Shown here one piece after another: positions 12,536 to 22,310 of a stretch of DNA of 64,000 nt. The notes under the pieces were generated by a model. That model saw nothing but the letters and a program-made list of their open reading frames with translations. It did no database searches and was not told the origin of the DNA. The stretch is from Bactrocera neohumeralis (Eukaryota; Arthropoda; Insecta; Diptera; Tephritidae), in the NCBI RefSeq assembly GCF_024586455.1, contig NC_065921.1, positions 67,767,528-67,831,527 of the forward strand, written 5' to 3'. A program made the position numbers and the translations under genes. The first letter of the stretch is position 1, and every line of letters begins with the position of its first letter.

Positions 12536-12718
12536 GTCCAATATCGGTGGTACCAACAAATGAGTAGCTCCGAGAAAAGAAAAAAAATGATATCTCAAAA
12601 ACGTCTATCGACCTATTCAGTTTTACCAACAGCGTCTCTGACCTGTTGATAAAAACAGGGTATAGTTCATGCTAAAATGCAAGATTTTGGCTCATTTTTA
12701 ACTTTAGTGTTGAGTTGT

Positions 12719-12900
12719 TTAGTCGAAGAAACCGAAACCTATATCATCGTCTTCCTCTAACTCAGAGTACTCCTTTTTGGCTTCTTCCTTCGGCAGCAAC
12801 CAGCAGCCAGTACCAGCAGCTTGAGCAGAGGCAGCATCAGCAGCAACAAACTTGCTGGGGTTCTTTGATAAGCTCCTTGATGGTAGCAGCCTCTTATCAT
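12719..12900 (-). pseudogene. RpLP0: 3'-end pseudogene of acidic ribosomal protein P0
   Basis: On the minus strand the frame ends KEEAKKEYSELEEDDDIGFGFFD and a stop at 12719. The acidic tail ending DDDMGFGLFD is shared by P0, P1 and P2. Just upstream NPSKFVAADAA, and in the next frame EAATIKELIKEP, match the P0-specific segment before the tail (AATIKE-IKDPSKF), so P0 is preferred. An extra base in the GGGG run at 12857-12860 breaks the frame between these two blocks, and two residues of the usually invariant terminus are changed (Met to Ile, Leu to Phe). Nothing of the body of P0 is found upstream. It fits a 5'-truncated retrocopy, though no poly(A) or target duplication is clear. Confidence 0.7.
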
Positions 12901-14830
12901 ATAAACAGTTTGTGGATTCTCTCCAGTTCTGTAAAGAGAGTGTGTAAATAATGTGAAGAAACTTGTTACATAAGTTTTCCATTGTACTAGAAAAGCTAAT
13001 ACAATAATGCTGTATGCATTTATAAATACTTCTGACATTATATACAGATTTTGCAGGACTATAGGCTTGAGTATTAAACATCCGCTTCGATGCTAATTTG
13101 TTAACACTTCATACTTTCAAAAATTTTTATTAAACAGTTATAAAACAGTTATATATATCTTTTTCGAGCATATATTTCGTAGTTAATTTTTTTCGTCAGC
13201 TCAAAACTTAAAATCACCATTTGCTTGCCTTAAGGACATGCATAATTCGCAGACATAAAATTAACTTAATATATGCACACCCGCCAGCTTTAATACGCTG
13301 CCGGCGGACAGTCAAAATTATTGCGCAAAAATACAGTGACAAATTTTAATTACACACATTTATTGCACACATGCCGAGAGCGGTGAAAAATTGCTAAATT
13401 ATCAGTCGCAGTCACGCGCAATGAAACTCGGCAACGCCTGGCCAAAAAATAATGTGTTGATGTATGTGCGTATGTGTGTGTGTGTGCCATTAAATGCCTT
13501 TTGTAATTAACGCCAACACATTTAATTGTCGGCAACAGCAATTGCTGCGAAAAATCGTTAAGCGAATGAAGCGCTGTGCGCTTGGCGCCTAAAAGTAGGC
13601 AGCACTGATGAACAGTTATTGCATATGGCGCGCATGTGTGTGTGTGAGAAGTACTGTAAAATTGTTTTTTTTCGCAATATTTGGTAACTGCGCGCTTTAT
13701 TAAAAGGAAAAACTGGCAGTTGAATTGCCAGCGGTTTTGGTACCGTTATAATAACATAGCTGAATCGCGTTTGTGGCGATGAGAGAGCGCGCTGGGCGCA
13801 CATAATTGCAACAAAGCAGTAAAAGTAATTAAGTTCGTCGCGATTTTAGGGGCGCACACATACTAAAGAGCCCAAACAATTACTCAAATTCAAGCGTGTT
13901 TGTGTGTGTGTGCGTGTAGGAGGTAGGGGCGTGTCGCGCCGTGGTGCGAGGGGCGTGCAAGTGTCAGTCGGTGGCTATGTTGCGCGCAAAATGTCAACCG
14001 CAAAGCTAATAAAACTGTCAACGTGAAACTCTAGCGCAGCGCGGAAAAAGTAGGCTGGGCGCGTGTGCGTATTTTTGTATGTATGTATGTGCATATTTCT
14101 ATGCATGCGTTTGACAGTCACCACTACGCGCACAAATGTACAGTGCAACCGCTAAATTGACAGTACGTGGCTTTTGACACAGAGACAAACACACACATAT
14201 ATACTATTGTATATACACATGCCAACTCCTACTCACACACACATACACGCGAAAGTACTTATGAAAATGTGGGCGCGCGTTAACGCATCATTGCGTCGAC
14301 ACACTTTTGTGCGCCGCCGTAGCGCACACATACATATATAAACACATACATACATGCAAATTTTGGCACACACACACATGCATACAGACGCACTCTCGTG
14401 CTGTGCACTTTTTGCCTGTCATTGACAGTTACGAGTAAATTTATGACGTGATTTCGGAACTGCCAGCTCATGCCAGCTATTTCTCCTCTCTTCCTTCTTC
14501 TCTCTTGCTCTCTCGGTTTATTCTGCTGTCCCTCCGACAGCCTATTTTGCTGTCATTGGCATGTTATGCGCCTGAAAGTGTACACTTAAAGGCACATACA
14601 TGTCCACTTTTATATAAATTTTGAACACATTTCAACACTTGTCGCTGTGAATGTTGCTGTGTGCTTTTAGGCGCCAATTTTATGATTTTACTCAAAAACG
14701 TTTTTGAACAAATTTTTTGTGGGCGCACGCATTTTTGGCTTTTATTTCAACACATTTTTGCATATTTGACTGTCGTCGCACTCACAGCTTGAAGAGTGCA
14801 TGTACGGTAACCCTTTAACGCCTACGGATA
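12901..14830. other. Microsatellite-rich non-transposon spacer
   Basis: This stretch is richer in G+C than its surroundings and has many short CA/TG runs (about 13466, 13630, 13898, 14230, 14366). It contains the motif TTTAGGCGC or its complement at 13585-13593 and 14666-14674, and the near-palindrome GCCTAAAAGTAGGC at 13587-13600. No open frame looks coding. It could be unique regulatory or intronic DNA. Confidence 0.45.
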
Positions 14831-15329
14831 TGCAACGAATTTTGGATATATAATGAAAATCTATTAATACAAAGTATAATTCAATTGTTTGCAGAAATGT
14901 ATAAGTATTTAGAAGATTAGAGCGTGTTGATTTAGATGGAGCAAAAAAAAACGTAAAACCGCTTATGTGGGAAATGTTCCAAGGAAAATTCTGAACAATT
15001 TTGAATGAGAAATTATGAATCTAGAACTGGTTTCGAATCAACCGAATGAAACTTAATATGTAGGTATTTGTTTTGATTTCTTTGCGAAATCGGTCAGATC
15101 GGACAAATATATCACATATGTCTCATATAATCGGAATTGTTCTGGTCCCATAATCTCTCAGGCAAAGTTGTTCCGAATAATCCGTAGAATTTTTCCCACA
15201 TATGGGATTTTATAGACAAAAAAATCAACCCGCAATGTATATATTATTTTGATAAGCAAAGTACCTGAATATTGTTAATAAAACGAAAATATTTAAATAT
15301 TCATCGATTTTGTCGCCTCCAAAGCAATT
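14831..15329. other. Spacer, probably old non-coding transposon sequence
   Basis: Around 15075-15140 lies an AAATCGGTCAGATCGGACAA type sequence common in non-coding parts of fly DNA transposons. No terminal repeats or frame were found. Confidence 0.35.
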
Positions 15330-15960
15330 TCATACTAGTAATTTACCAACGATTTTTCCATTTCCTCGGAACACTTTTTGAGATAGGCTTTTAGAATTTA
15401 GCGAATTCTGTTTTATCTCTTCGATCGACTGACAACGGGTTTCACGAAGCGGCAATTTTAGTTTGGGGAAGAAGAAAAAAAACCAAACAGAGCCAACTCT
15501 GGTAATTACGATATTTAATCGGTGCCACACATGAGCATCACATTGATTTTTAAACGGCTTTGGCGTGAATTTTTTGGTTTCGGCTCGTTTTTTCATTCCT
15601 CCTCTCCATTCTCTCCATTCCGATGATTGTTGAGTTGCTTGCATGTCTCATCGGCAGTTACAATGCTCTCCATGGGTGTGAGATTTCGTACGATCAAGCA
15701 TGTCTAAAGGGACCTGTTCACGGTACTCTTTTTGAAAAAAAAACTCAGCTTTATCGGAACGAGTTGAGCAAGAACGCGTTTCATACCCAAAATATCCACC
15801 AAAATCATTTGAACGGACTTGCGAGAGATGTCGAGCTCTCTTGCCATCACTCTAACGCTTGCTTGACGCTTTTCAAGCACCTTGTTCCTCATTTTTTCAT
15901 GTTTCGAGGATTGGAAATTATTTTTTTGGATATCTATAACAAAAGAGGTTTTTACACCAG
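15330..15960 (-). mobile_element. Mariner (SETMAR-like) transposase with internal deletion
   Basis: On the minus strand the frame at 15892-15704 reads VRVMARELDISRKSVQMILV and LGMKRVLAQLVP (helix-turn-helix). It is followed by VTADETC near 15640 (relatives: ITGDETW, first catalytic Asp), then QSRLKINVMLMC. The sequence then jumps to SVWFFFFFPKLKLPLRETR and SIEEIKQNSLN (15490-15380), the C-terminal block after the third Asp, and ends FGGDKID near 15310. The middle with the second and third catalytic Asp is deleted. Inactive. Confidence 0.8.
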
Positions 15961-16299
15961 AAACTGAAAATCAACTCTAATTGAAAAGAGTATTTTGCTT
16001 TTAGTACGTGCTTTGTAGTAATATCCATAATTTAAGAGCATCCAAATTATCTGCCTTTCTCAGATCTTATACTAATCTAGAGTATCTACTCCTCCTATAT
16101 TTAGGTAATCGGCACCTACTCAAAGATAACAATATAGTCCTTCAGAGGCATATAAAAAACCTTTATCGGGGAAGTTAGTTAAACTATATTTTCTTCGTAT
16201 TTTACAGTGCTCCGGCCCGAAGCTTTCAACTTTTACATCTTGAACAGGTTATGCTAAGTTTGTCACGAAGTTTTTAATACCCGTGAATAGTTGCTTAAC

Positions 16300-16860
16300 G
16301 GCCGACGAGCGCAAAAGGGAGAGAAGAACAAGTCTCGATGAGTGGCAAAAGCAATGAGATACGGCAGAGGAAAGAGGCACATATAGACTTTTTAAGAATG
16401 TACCATGCTGAGTTGACAGACAACACGATGAGACAGACCACTATTTAACGCAGTTCTTGTCGGACCATGACTGTTTCAGGGAACGCATACACAAGTAAGA
16501 CACGATAACGAAACACAATGTTCCTTCTGCGGAAACGTCGCAGAAAACGCAGAGCACATATTTTTCTCCTGCAGTGAAGCGAACCATGATAGAAGAACTA
16601 ACAAACAAAAGGATGACGCCCGAAAAGATAGTGAGTCACATGCTGCGAGCAGAGCTGGTGTGGACTAAAATGAAAGAGTGGGTCCCAATAGCGGTCCAAG
16701 AAAGAAAAGGAAAGAATGGCAGTGGAGAAGCCACTCGACCCTGGAGAGAGTGCGAAAAGCGGCACTCATTGCCCAGCGAAAAAAAGTTTTGTAGTCCGTT
16801 TATAAATATTCACCTACAGTCTTCTCCTAATAAAATACCTGGATTATTTTAGAATAGATT
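16300..16860 (+). mobile_element. R1-like retrotransposon C-terminal end
   Basis: The plus strand carries RRTSLDEWQKQ (about 16322), then HYLTQFLSDHDCFRERIHK, then CSFCGNVAENAEHIFFSC (about 16520-16575), a C-x2-C-x8-H-x4-C zinc knuckle typical of the C-terminus of R1-group ORF2. It continues with TNKRMTPEKIVSHMLRAELV and ends about 16720. Frame changes separate the blocks. The RT is not present upstream, so this is a 5'-truncated copy. No poly(A) tail or target duplication is evident. Confidence 0.8.
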
Positions 16861-17897
16861 TCCTCTTGACAGAGCATCCGAATCATAAATTTGGAGATAA
16901 CAATACTCAGAGAACTAGAGAAGAAGTAAGAAAGAGGGAAAGATAAATGTAATAAATTGGAGAGTTTGTTCTCTATTATTTTCTTTTCATTTTTCTCTCT
17001 TAATAAAAATAACTTCCATATCATCACATCCATTCGTTTGCATTTTGCCATTTGATGCCAATCGTCTGCGTTTTGCCTTCGCTTCTAAATTGTGAAAAAC
17101 TTTGCAGACGCCACGCATTTGATAAAAAATTAAGAAAAGTATACAAAATTTTCAATATAAAGCAGACAGAATTATCAGCAAAGACTTAAGAAATTATGGT
17201 TTCAAGGTTATAAAGTTTGCGACCGTGAAATAAGGAAAGAAAACTTAACTTTCCTTAACGAGCAATATGAGTATATTTGTGAATGTGTGCGCTTCAAGGA
17301 AACTTTCGTTTAATTGAGCAAATGCAAAGGCAGATAAGAGTAACGGTGAAACAAAGAGGTGTTTGGAAGTAATGTGATGTGAGTAATTGTTTTTATTGTT
17401 TGTGGCTTCACCCACAATCTTCCATTTTTTCGCAGTTTCCGATTTATTTGATCGTTTCTTAGGTCGGAATTTTTAAAACATCTTTTACTTTCCACACTTT
17501 TTTTTATTTATTTCGAATTTTTGGAGGCATTTATTTATTCTTAATGGGGAAATTCGAAGTGATCAAAAAATATCGGATAATAAAATAAAAAGAAAAACTC
17601 TAACTTCGGCTATACATTTATTTATTTTATTGAAGATATACTTCTTATACGAGTTCGGAAAAGGTTGCGATAGGTTCAGGTTGCGCAACCTTGCTCAATA
17701 TGAATCTACGCAACCTTGTCTGCGAAGATGTTCGAGCAGCAAGCGAAGCGGTGACAATCGGCGATCGTTTGTTCGTTTCTTTCGGCACAGCTCGGCTTTT
17801 CTACCAACAACACAATGTTGCCATGCTTATGCTGTTGTTGTTTTTGTAGAACAATGTTTCAATTTTTGGCTGGTGACATATTCAATTAAAAAATCAA
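16861..17897. other. AT-rich spacer, no gene recognised
   Basis: No motif is visible. The frame at 17630-17932 runs through the tRNA-like sequence below and has no family match. A CTGTTGTTGTT run lies near 17830. Confidence 0.4.
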
Positions 17898-17970
17898 TTC
17901 CGTTGGGATTCGAACCTACGTGCTCGTCGTAACTTTCCAAGCGCTTACCACCTACACCACCATTGACACT
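17898..17970 (-). other. tRNA-like sequence with Pol III A and B boxes (SINE head or tRNA pseudogene)
   Basis: On the minus strand TGGTGTAGGTGG (complement of 17948-17959) fits the A box, and GGTTCGAATCC (complement of 17906-17916) is a perfect B box. They lie 31 bp apart, normal for a tRNA. The D-arm region (GTGTAGGTGGTAAGCGC) and the T loop look right, but the T stem pairs poorly and no complete acceptor stem can be drawn. A functional tRNA is therefore unlikely. A tRNA-derived SINE head or decayed tRNA gene fits better. Confidence 0.5.
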
Positions 17971-18112
17971 TGAATTGCGTTGTGGTTGCGTTAATTATGG
18001 TTTGGTTATGCATGAAAGAAATATTCAATGGATCGCTGATTGTTACCTCTTTCCTTGCCACTGCTGCGCATATGTATGTTTGTATGCTTGTGCATTATTG
18101 AAGTTATGCTAC

Positions 18113-18562
18113 TTTTTCTTTCGTTTGTCTTTCATTTCTGCGAATTCTCTATTGCTATTTTGCGTATATTTTGGTGGAAATACTCTGTGTTGGCCGTTGA
18201 AAAATTAAGGCTATACTTTACAGGATCATTTCTGTAGTTAGTCTTCATTTAAATTTTTTGGAAATCGACCCGCGATGACGAGGTATATCGTTTTATCTGA
18301 CAGCGTGAGGTTTATGAACTTCATTTCTAATATTGTGTTGTGGCATATTAGAAACGATGTTTCTTCGAAAATCGCTCGCTTACAACGGATAAAACGACTT
18401 CTGAGTGGTGATTTTAATGAATAAATTCCAAGGTTTTACGCAAAAATAATGCGGTCAATTGCGCATTATTTTTCTTTCGTTTGTCTTTCATTTTTGCGAA
18501 TTCTCAACTATTTTATGTGACTTTATTTCTTTTGTCTCTCTTTTTTTTTGTGCGAATTCTTT
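18113..18562. repeat. Direct repeat, about 37 bp, two good copies and one degenerate
   Basis: Positions 18113-18149 and 18469-18505 both run through TTTTTCTTTCGTTTGTCTTT and on to TGCGAATTCTC, with one base different. A shorter pyrimidine-rich relative ending GTGCGAATTCT is at about 18525-18562. The spacing of the two good copies is 356 bp. Their origin is unknown; they lie just upstream of the RTE insertion. Confidence 0.6.
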
Positions 18563-18686
18563 GAATTTTTGAACGCGCACATGCGTATACATACATTCAT
18601 ATGAGCATGTGCAGATACACAAGATAGGATAGAAAGATGAATGCCTTTTAACAACGTATACGATACTAATGAATATTTTTCGTACT

Positions 18687-18699
18687 AATAGAAATTAAA
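18687..18699. repeat. Left target-site duplication of the RTE insertion
   Basis: AATAGAAATTAAA here is repeated exactly at 20503-20515, directly after the (AAG)n tail. A perfect 13-bp duplication marks both ends of the insertion and implies that it is young. Confidence 0.9.
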
Positions 18700-18748
18700 G
18701 CTTGATAAGCTGGCCGACAGGGGTAATGCTCGAAAATTCTACGAAAAA

Positions 18749-19243
18749 ATGCGGCGGCTTACAGAAGGTTTCAAGACCGGAGCATACTCTTGTAGAACCC
18801 CCAAAGGTGATCTAGTGACCGATGCCCAGAGCATACTTAAATTATGGAGGGAACACTTCTCCAGCCTGCTGAATGGCAGAGAATGCACAACGCCAGGAGA
18901 AGGCGAACCCGATTCCCCAATCGATGACGATGGAGCAGACGTCCCATTGCCCGACCATGAAGAAGTTCGAATAGCAATTACCCGCCTGAAGAACAACAAA
19001 GCGGCGGGGGCCGATGGATTACCGGCCGAGCTATTCAAACACGGCGGCGAAGAACTGATAAGGAGCATGCATCAGCTTCTTTGTAAAATATGGTCGGACG
19101 AAAGCATGCCCAACGATTGGAATTTAAGTGTGTTATGCCCAATCCATAAAAAAGGAGATCCCACAATCTGCGCCAACTACCGTGGGATTAGCCTCCTCAA
19201 CATCGCATATAAGGTTCTATCGAGCGTATTGGTGAAAGATTAA
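18749..19243 (+). CDS. RTE-like ORF, part before and including RT fingers
   Basis: This 164-residue frame contains RRLTEGFKTGAYSCRTPKGD, then LKLWREHFSSLLNG, an acidic stretch, LPDHEEVRIAITRLKNNKAA and GADGLPAELFKHGGEELI. It ends with WNLSVLCPIHKKGDPTICAN and YRGISLLNIAYKVLSSVL. These are the connector and first RT motifs of APE-type retrotransposons (KAxGxDGIPxE; PIxKKGDxxxCxNYRGISLL). It ends at a stop created by a frameshift near 19230; the protein would otherwise continue into the frame starting near 19240. The start is simply the first Met of the truncated frame, not a true initiation site. Confidence 0.8.
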   Translation: MRRLTEGFKTGAYSCRTPKGDLVTDAQSILKLWREHFSSLLNGRECTTPGEGEPDSPIDDDGADVPLPDHEEVRIAITRLKNNKAAGADGLPAELFKHGGEELIRSMHQLLCKIWSDESMPNDWNLSVLCPIHKKGDPTICANYRGISLLNIAYKVLSSVLVKD

Positions 19244-19323
19244 AGCCCACCGTCAACAAACTGATTGGACCTTATCAGTGTGGCTTTAGACCTGGAAAAT
19301 CAACAACCGACCAGATATTCACC

Positions 19324-20472
19324 ATGCGCCAAATCTTGGAAAAGACCCGTGAAAGGAGAATCGACACACACCACCTCTTCGTCGATTTCAAAGCTGCTTT
19401 CGACAGCACGAAAAGGAGCTGCCTCTATGCCGCGATGTCTGAATTTGGTATCCCCGCAAAACTAATACGGCTGTGTAAACTGACGCTGAGCAACACGAAG
19501 AGCTCCGTCAGAATCGGGAAGGACCTCTCCGAGCCGTTCGATACCAAACGAGGTTTCAGACAAGGCGATTCCCTATCGTGTGACTTTTTCAACCTGCTTC
19601 TGGAGAAAATAGTTCGAGCTGCAGAACTTAGTAGAGAAGGTACCATCTTTTATAAGAGTGTACAGCTGCTGGCGTATGCTGATGATATTGATATCATCGG
19701 CCTTAACACCCGCGCCGTTAGTTCTGCTTTCTCCAGACTAGACAAGGAAGCAAAACAAATGGGTCTGGCAGTGAACGAGGGCAAGACGAAATATCTCCTG
19801 TCATCAAACAAACAGTCGTCGCACTCGCGACTTGGCACTCACGTCACTGTTGACAGTCATAACTTTGAAGTTGTAGATAATTTCGTCTATTTAGGAACCA
19901 GTATTAACACCACCAACAATGTCAGCCTGGAAATCCAACGCAGGATTGCTCTTGCCAACAGGTGCTACTTCGGACTGAGTAGGCAATTGAAAAGTAAAGT
20001 CCTCTCTCGACGAACAAAAGCCAAACTCTATAAGTCGCTCATAATTCCCGTCCTGCTATATGGTGCAGAGGCTTGGACGTTGTCAACAACTGATGAGTCG
20101 ACGTTGCGAGTTTTCGAGAGAAAAGTTCTGCGAAAGATTTATGGTCCTTTGCGCGTTGGCCACGGCGAATATCGCATTCGATGGAACGATGAGCTGTACG
20201 AGATATACGACGACATTGACATAGTTCAGCGAATTAAAAGACAGCGGCTACGCTGGCTAGGTCATGTTGTCCGAATGGACGAAAATACTCCAGCTCTGAA
20301 AGTATTCGACGCAGTACCCGCCGGGGGAAGCAGAGGAAGAGGAAGACCTCCACTCCGTTGGAAGGACCAAGTGGAGAAGGACCTGGCTACGCTTGGAATA
20401 TCCAATTGGCGCCACGTAGCGAAAAGGAGAAACGACTGGCGCGCTGTTGTTAACTCGGCTATAATCGCGTAA
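19324..20472 (+). CDS. RTE-like reverse transcriptase, palm to C-terminus
   Basis: A 382-residue open frame. RT motif A is FVDFKAAFD (residues 19-27, first catalytic Asp). The next block is KRGFRQGDSLS (75-85), and motif C is the intact AYADDIDIIG (117-126). Residues after about 190 carry ANRCYFGLSRQLKSK, KLYKSLIIPVLLYGAEAW and VFERKVLRKIYGPLR. RQRLRWLGHVVRM and a basic SRGRGRPPLRWKD follow, and it ends NDWRAVVNSAIIA. This C-terminal order is characteristic of RTE-type and related elements. Catalytic residues are complete, but the reading frame is disconnected from its N-terminal part and no promoter is present, so it is not expected to be autonomous. The first Met is arbitrary. Confidence 0.9.
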   Translation: MRQILEKTRERRIDTHHLFVDFKAAFDSTKRSCLYAAMSEFGIPAKLIRLCKLTLSNTKSSVRIGKDLSEPFDTKRGFRQGDSLSCDFFNLLLEKIVRAAELSREGTIFYKSVQLLAYADDIDIIGLNTRAVSSAFSRLDKEAKQMGLAVNEGKTKYLLSSNKQSSHSRLGTHVTVDSHNFEVVDNFVYLGTSINTTNNVSLEIQRRIALANRCYFGLSRQLKSKVLSRRTKAKLYKSLIIPVLLYGAEAWTLSTTDESTLRVFERKVLRKIYGPLRVGHGEYRIRWNDELYEIYDDIDIVQRIKRQRLRWLGHVVRMDENTPALKVFDAVPAGGSRGRGRPPLRWKDQVEKDLATLGISNWRHVAKRRNDWRAVVNSAIIA

Positions 20473-20502
20473 GCGGTGTCTACGCCAATTAAGAAGAAGA
20501 AG

Positions 20503-20515
20503 AATAGAAATTAAA
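20503..20515. repeat. Right target-site duplication of the RTE insertion
   Basis: Exact repeat of 18687-18699, placed immediately after the AAG tail. Confidence 0.9.
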
Positions 20516-20544
20516 TTTATCGCAGCAATATTATGTATATGTAT

Positions 20545-21022
20545 GTATGTATATTAGGTATATTGCTGATGATAGATCTTTGCGTAAAATCTTCCATGTG
20601 GTCGAATAACACAAACCCAATTGCTGCGAACGGCGACGAATCGACATTTCACGGTCTTCAGCCACACTGTCAGAAACAGACGCAATATTCTCTTCTGTAC
20701 GCACTGTACGCATTCGTGTGGTTGGTTTAATGTCCAATAAAGTAAACTGAGTGCGAAACTTGGTCACAATCGCATTAATTGTTTGCTCACTTGGTCGATT
20801 ATGTAGACCATAAATCGGACGTAAAGCGCGAAACACATTTCGAACCGAACACTGATTTTGGTAATAAAATTCAATGATTTGCAAGCGTTGCTCGTTAGTA
20901 AGTCTATTCATGATGAAATGTCAAAGCATACTGAGCATCTTTCTCTTGACACCATGTCTGAAATCCCACGTGATCTGTCAAATACTAATGCATGAAAATC
21001 CTAACCTCAAAAAAATCACCCG
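20545..21022 (-). mobile_element. Tc1/mariner-like transposon, 5' end and N-terminal transposase
   Basis: The minus strand starts with the terminal sequence CGGGTGATTTTTTTGAGGTT (complement of the bases ending at 21022), flanked by TA-rich DNA. A 5' UTR follows, then an intact Met at 20911: MNRLTNEQRLQIIEFYYQNQ, then YGLHNRPSEQTI, TEENIASVSDSVAEDREMSI and RRRSQQLGLCYSTTWKILRK. This is a well kept paired-like DNA-binding region of about 110 residues. Sequence similarity ends at about 20545, so the DDE catalytic domain is absent. This is the only copy of the family here with its start and 5' terminus. It sits 30 bp from the RTE insertion. Confidence 0.85.
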
Positions 21023-21236
21023 ATATATATACTATATATAAGGCATTTCTTATAGATTTACTCGACAACATGTTTCCTTTATAAAGATAACTTGCACAAC
21101 ATATTCCGCATAAGGTAAGCTAGAGTAACAAAATTCAATATATCAATATAACGGAACTGAGCTAATTAAGTATTATATGCTCACAATATTTGGCCAATAC
21201 ATTGACCGATATATAGGGTATTAAGGGGACCAGATA

Positions 21237-21786
21237 TACCACAGTGACTAAATTGAAAGGTGAATTTTGTCCATTTCATCTTCTTTAAAGTAATCTCCTC
21301 CCGCTGCAATACACTTATGCCAACGAGTTTTCCAGTCATCATAGCACTTGGAAACGTCCTCCGTCGTGTTGGCCATCAGAGCCTTCTTCGATTCAACTTT
21401 TACATCCTCAATTGAGTCAAAACCGTGTCCTCGGAGTGATCATGTGAGTTTTCTGAATAAACAGAAGTTACACGAAGGTAAATCAGGCGAATGCGGTGGT
21501 TGCGGCACGATATTAGTTGAAAATGTGGCGAAATGATCACGAATAACCAATGCAGTATGAGACGGTGCATTATCGCACTTCTTTGTTCAATAAATTCAGA
21601 CGTAGTAAAAATCGAAGAATTCACTTTTAGAGTCTCACAAAACGACGCGTATCTCAATATTTTGACGTGAAATTTACCATAGATGTCACTAACAATACTA
21701 CCAACTTATAGAAAAAAAATTTACCGATTCGAAAAACACAGGAAGTATAAATTAAAAATTCGCCTTTCACTTTGATCACAGTAGTA
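21237..21786 (-). mobile_element. Internally deleted mariner (MITE-like) with both terminal inverted repeats
   Basis: The left end TACCACAGTGACTAAATTGA and the complement of the right end TACTACTGTGATCAAAGTGA continue into GAAAGG(T/C)GAATTTT. By eye 26 of 32 positions match. TA lies at each boundary (21237-21238 and 21785-21786), as expected for Tc1/mariner. Inside, the minus strand encodes the C-terminal mariner blocks: ALVIRDHFATFSTNIV, PHSPDLPSCNFCLFRKL (third Asp block), SLRGHGFDSIEDVKVES, CYDDWKTRWHKCIAAGGDYF. The N-terminal two thirds are deleted. The element is about 550 bp and non-autonomous. Confidence 0.8.
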
Positions 21787-22014
21787 TGAAAGTCTTATAC
21801 TGCATATGCAGGTATATGAGAGCAAGGGGAAATATGGAGCCGATTTTACCAATTTAGGACAATGGGGCATATTATTGTCTTAAGAAATCTTCACTCCGAT
21901 ATTCAGTAACAAATCTCGGGCTGTGAGTCCATAGTTCAATATTGTCAACGGTTGCCAGAAAGGTCTTCCAACATCAACAAACATCTCTGTTATAGAATTT
22001 AATGCTTTCAACTT

Positions 22015-22310
22015 ATTTAACGAGTGATCGCACTATTACTAACTAAATCGCTATTTCGAGCATACATTTCAAGTGCTCGTATAAAAGAAAAAACCGCTCG
22101 AAATAAAGAAAATATTGCTGCCGCTCCGGCAAGCATTGCTGAAAACTGCAATTTGTCGAAATTCTCAAGAATTAGAACAGTCTCAAACCAGAACCTGGCG
22201 GAGTTGGAGAAATGATTTGGGCTTGCGTCCATATAAAATTGTTCTCACTAAAGAACTGCAGAAATTGGACCACCGAAAACATGGTGAATTTGCTAACTTT
22301 GCCTAGTAAT
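22015..22310 (+). mobile_element. Tc1/mariner-like transposase fragment (DNA-binding part)
   Basis: The plus strand reads RNKENIAAAPASIAENCNLS, then (other frame) SQELEQSQTRTWRSWRNDLG and LRPYKIVLTKELQKLDHRKH, ending EFANFA near 22305. This is the middle of the family seen at 9.93-10.88 and 20.5 kb, between the HTH region and the first catalytic Asp. Both ends are lost. Confidence 0.75.

Larger units (their letters stand above)
18700..20502 (+). mobile_element. 5'-truncated RTE-like non-LTR retrotransposon, recent insertion
   Basis: The copy starts inside the linker before RT (GCTTGATAAGCTGG, same as 27810 in the longer copy) and runs to the family 3' end TACGCCAATT followed by (AAG)4. It is bounded by a perfect 13-bp duplication. 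The RT is in two frames (18749-19243 and 19324-20472) separated by what looks like a single-base loss near 19230: GTATTGGTGAAAG here, GTATTGTGTGAAAG in the copy at 28340. Apart from that the RT and C-terminal region are open, so this is the best preserved coding copy in the window. The endonuclease is missing because of the 5' truncation. Confidence 0.9.

Noticed and set aside
18749..20472. Reading the RTE ORFs as a host gene
   Set aside because: Target duplications, the AAG tail and multiple copies in the window show that it is a mobile element.
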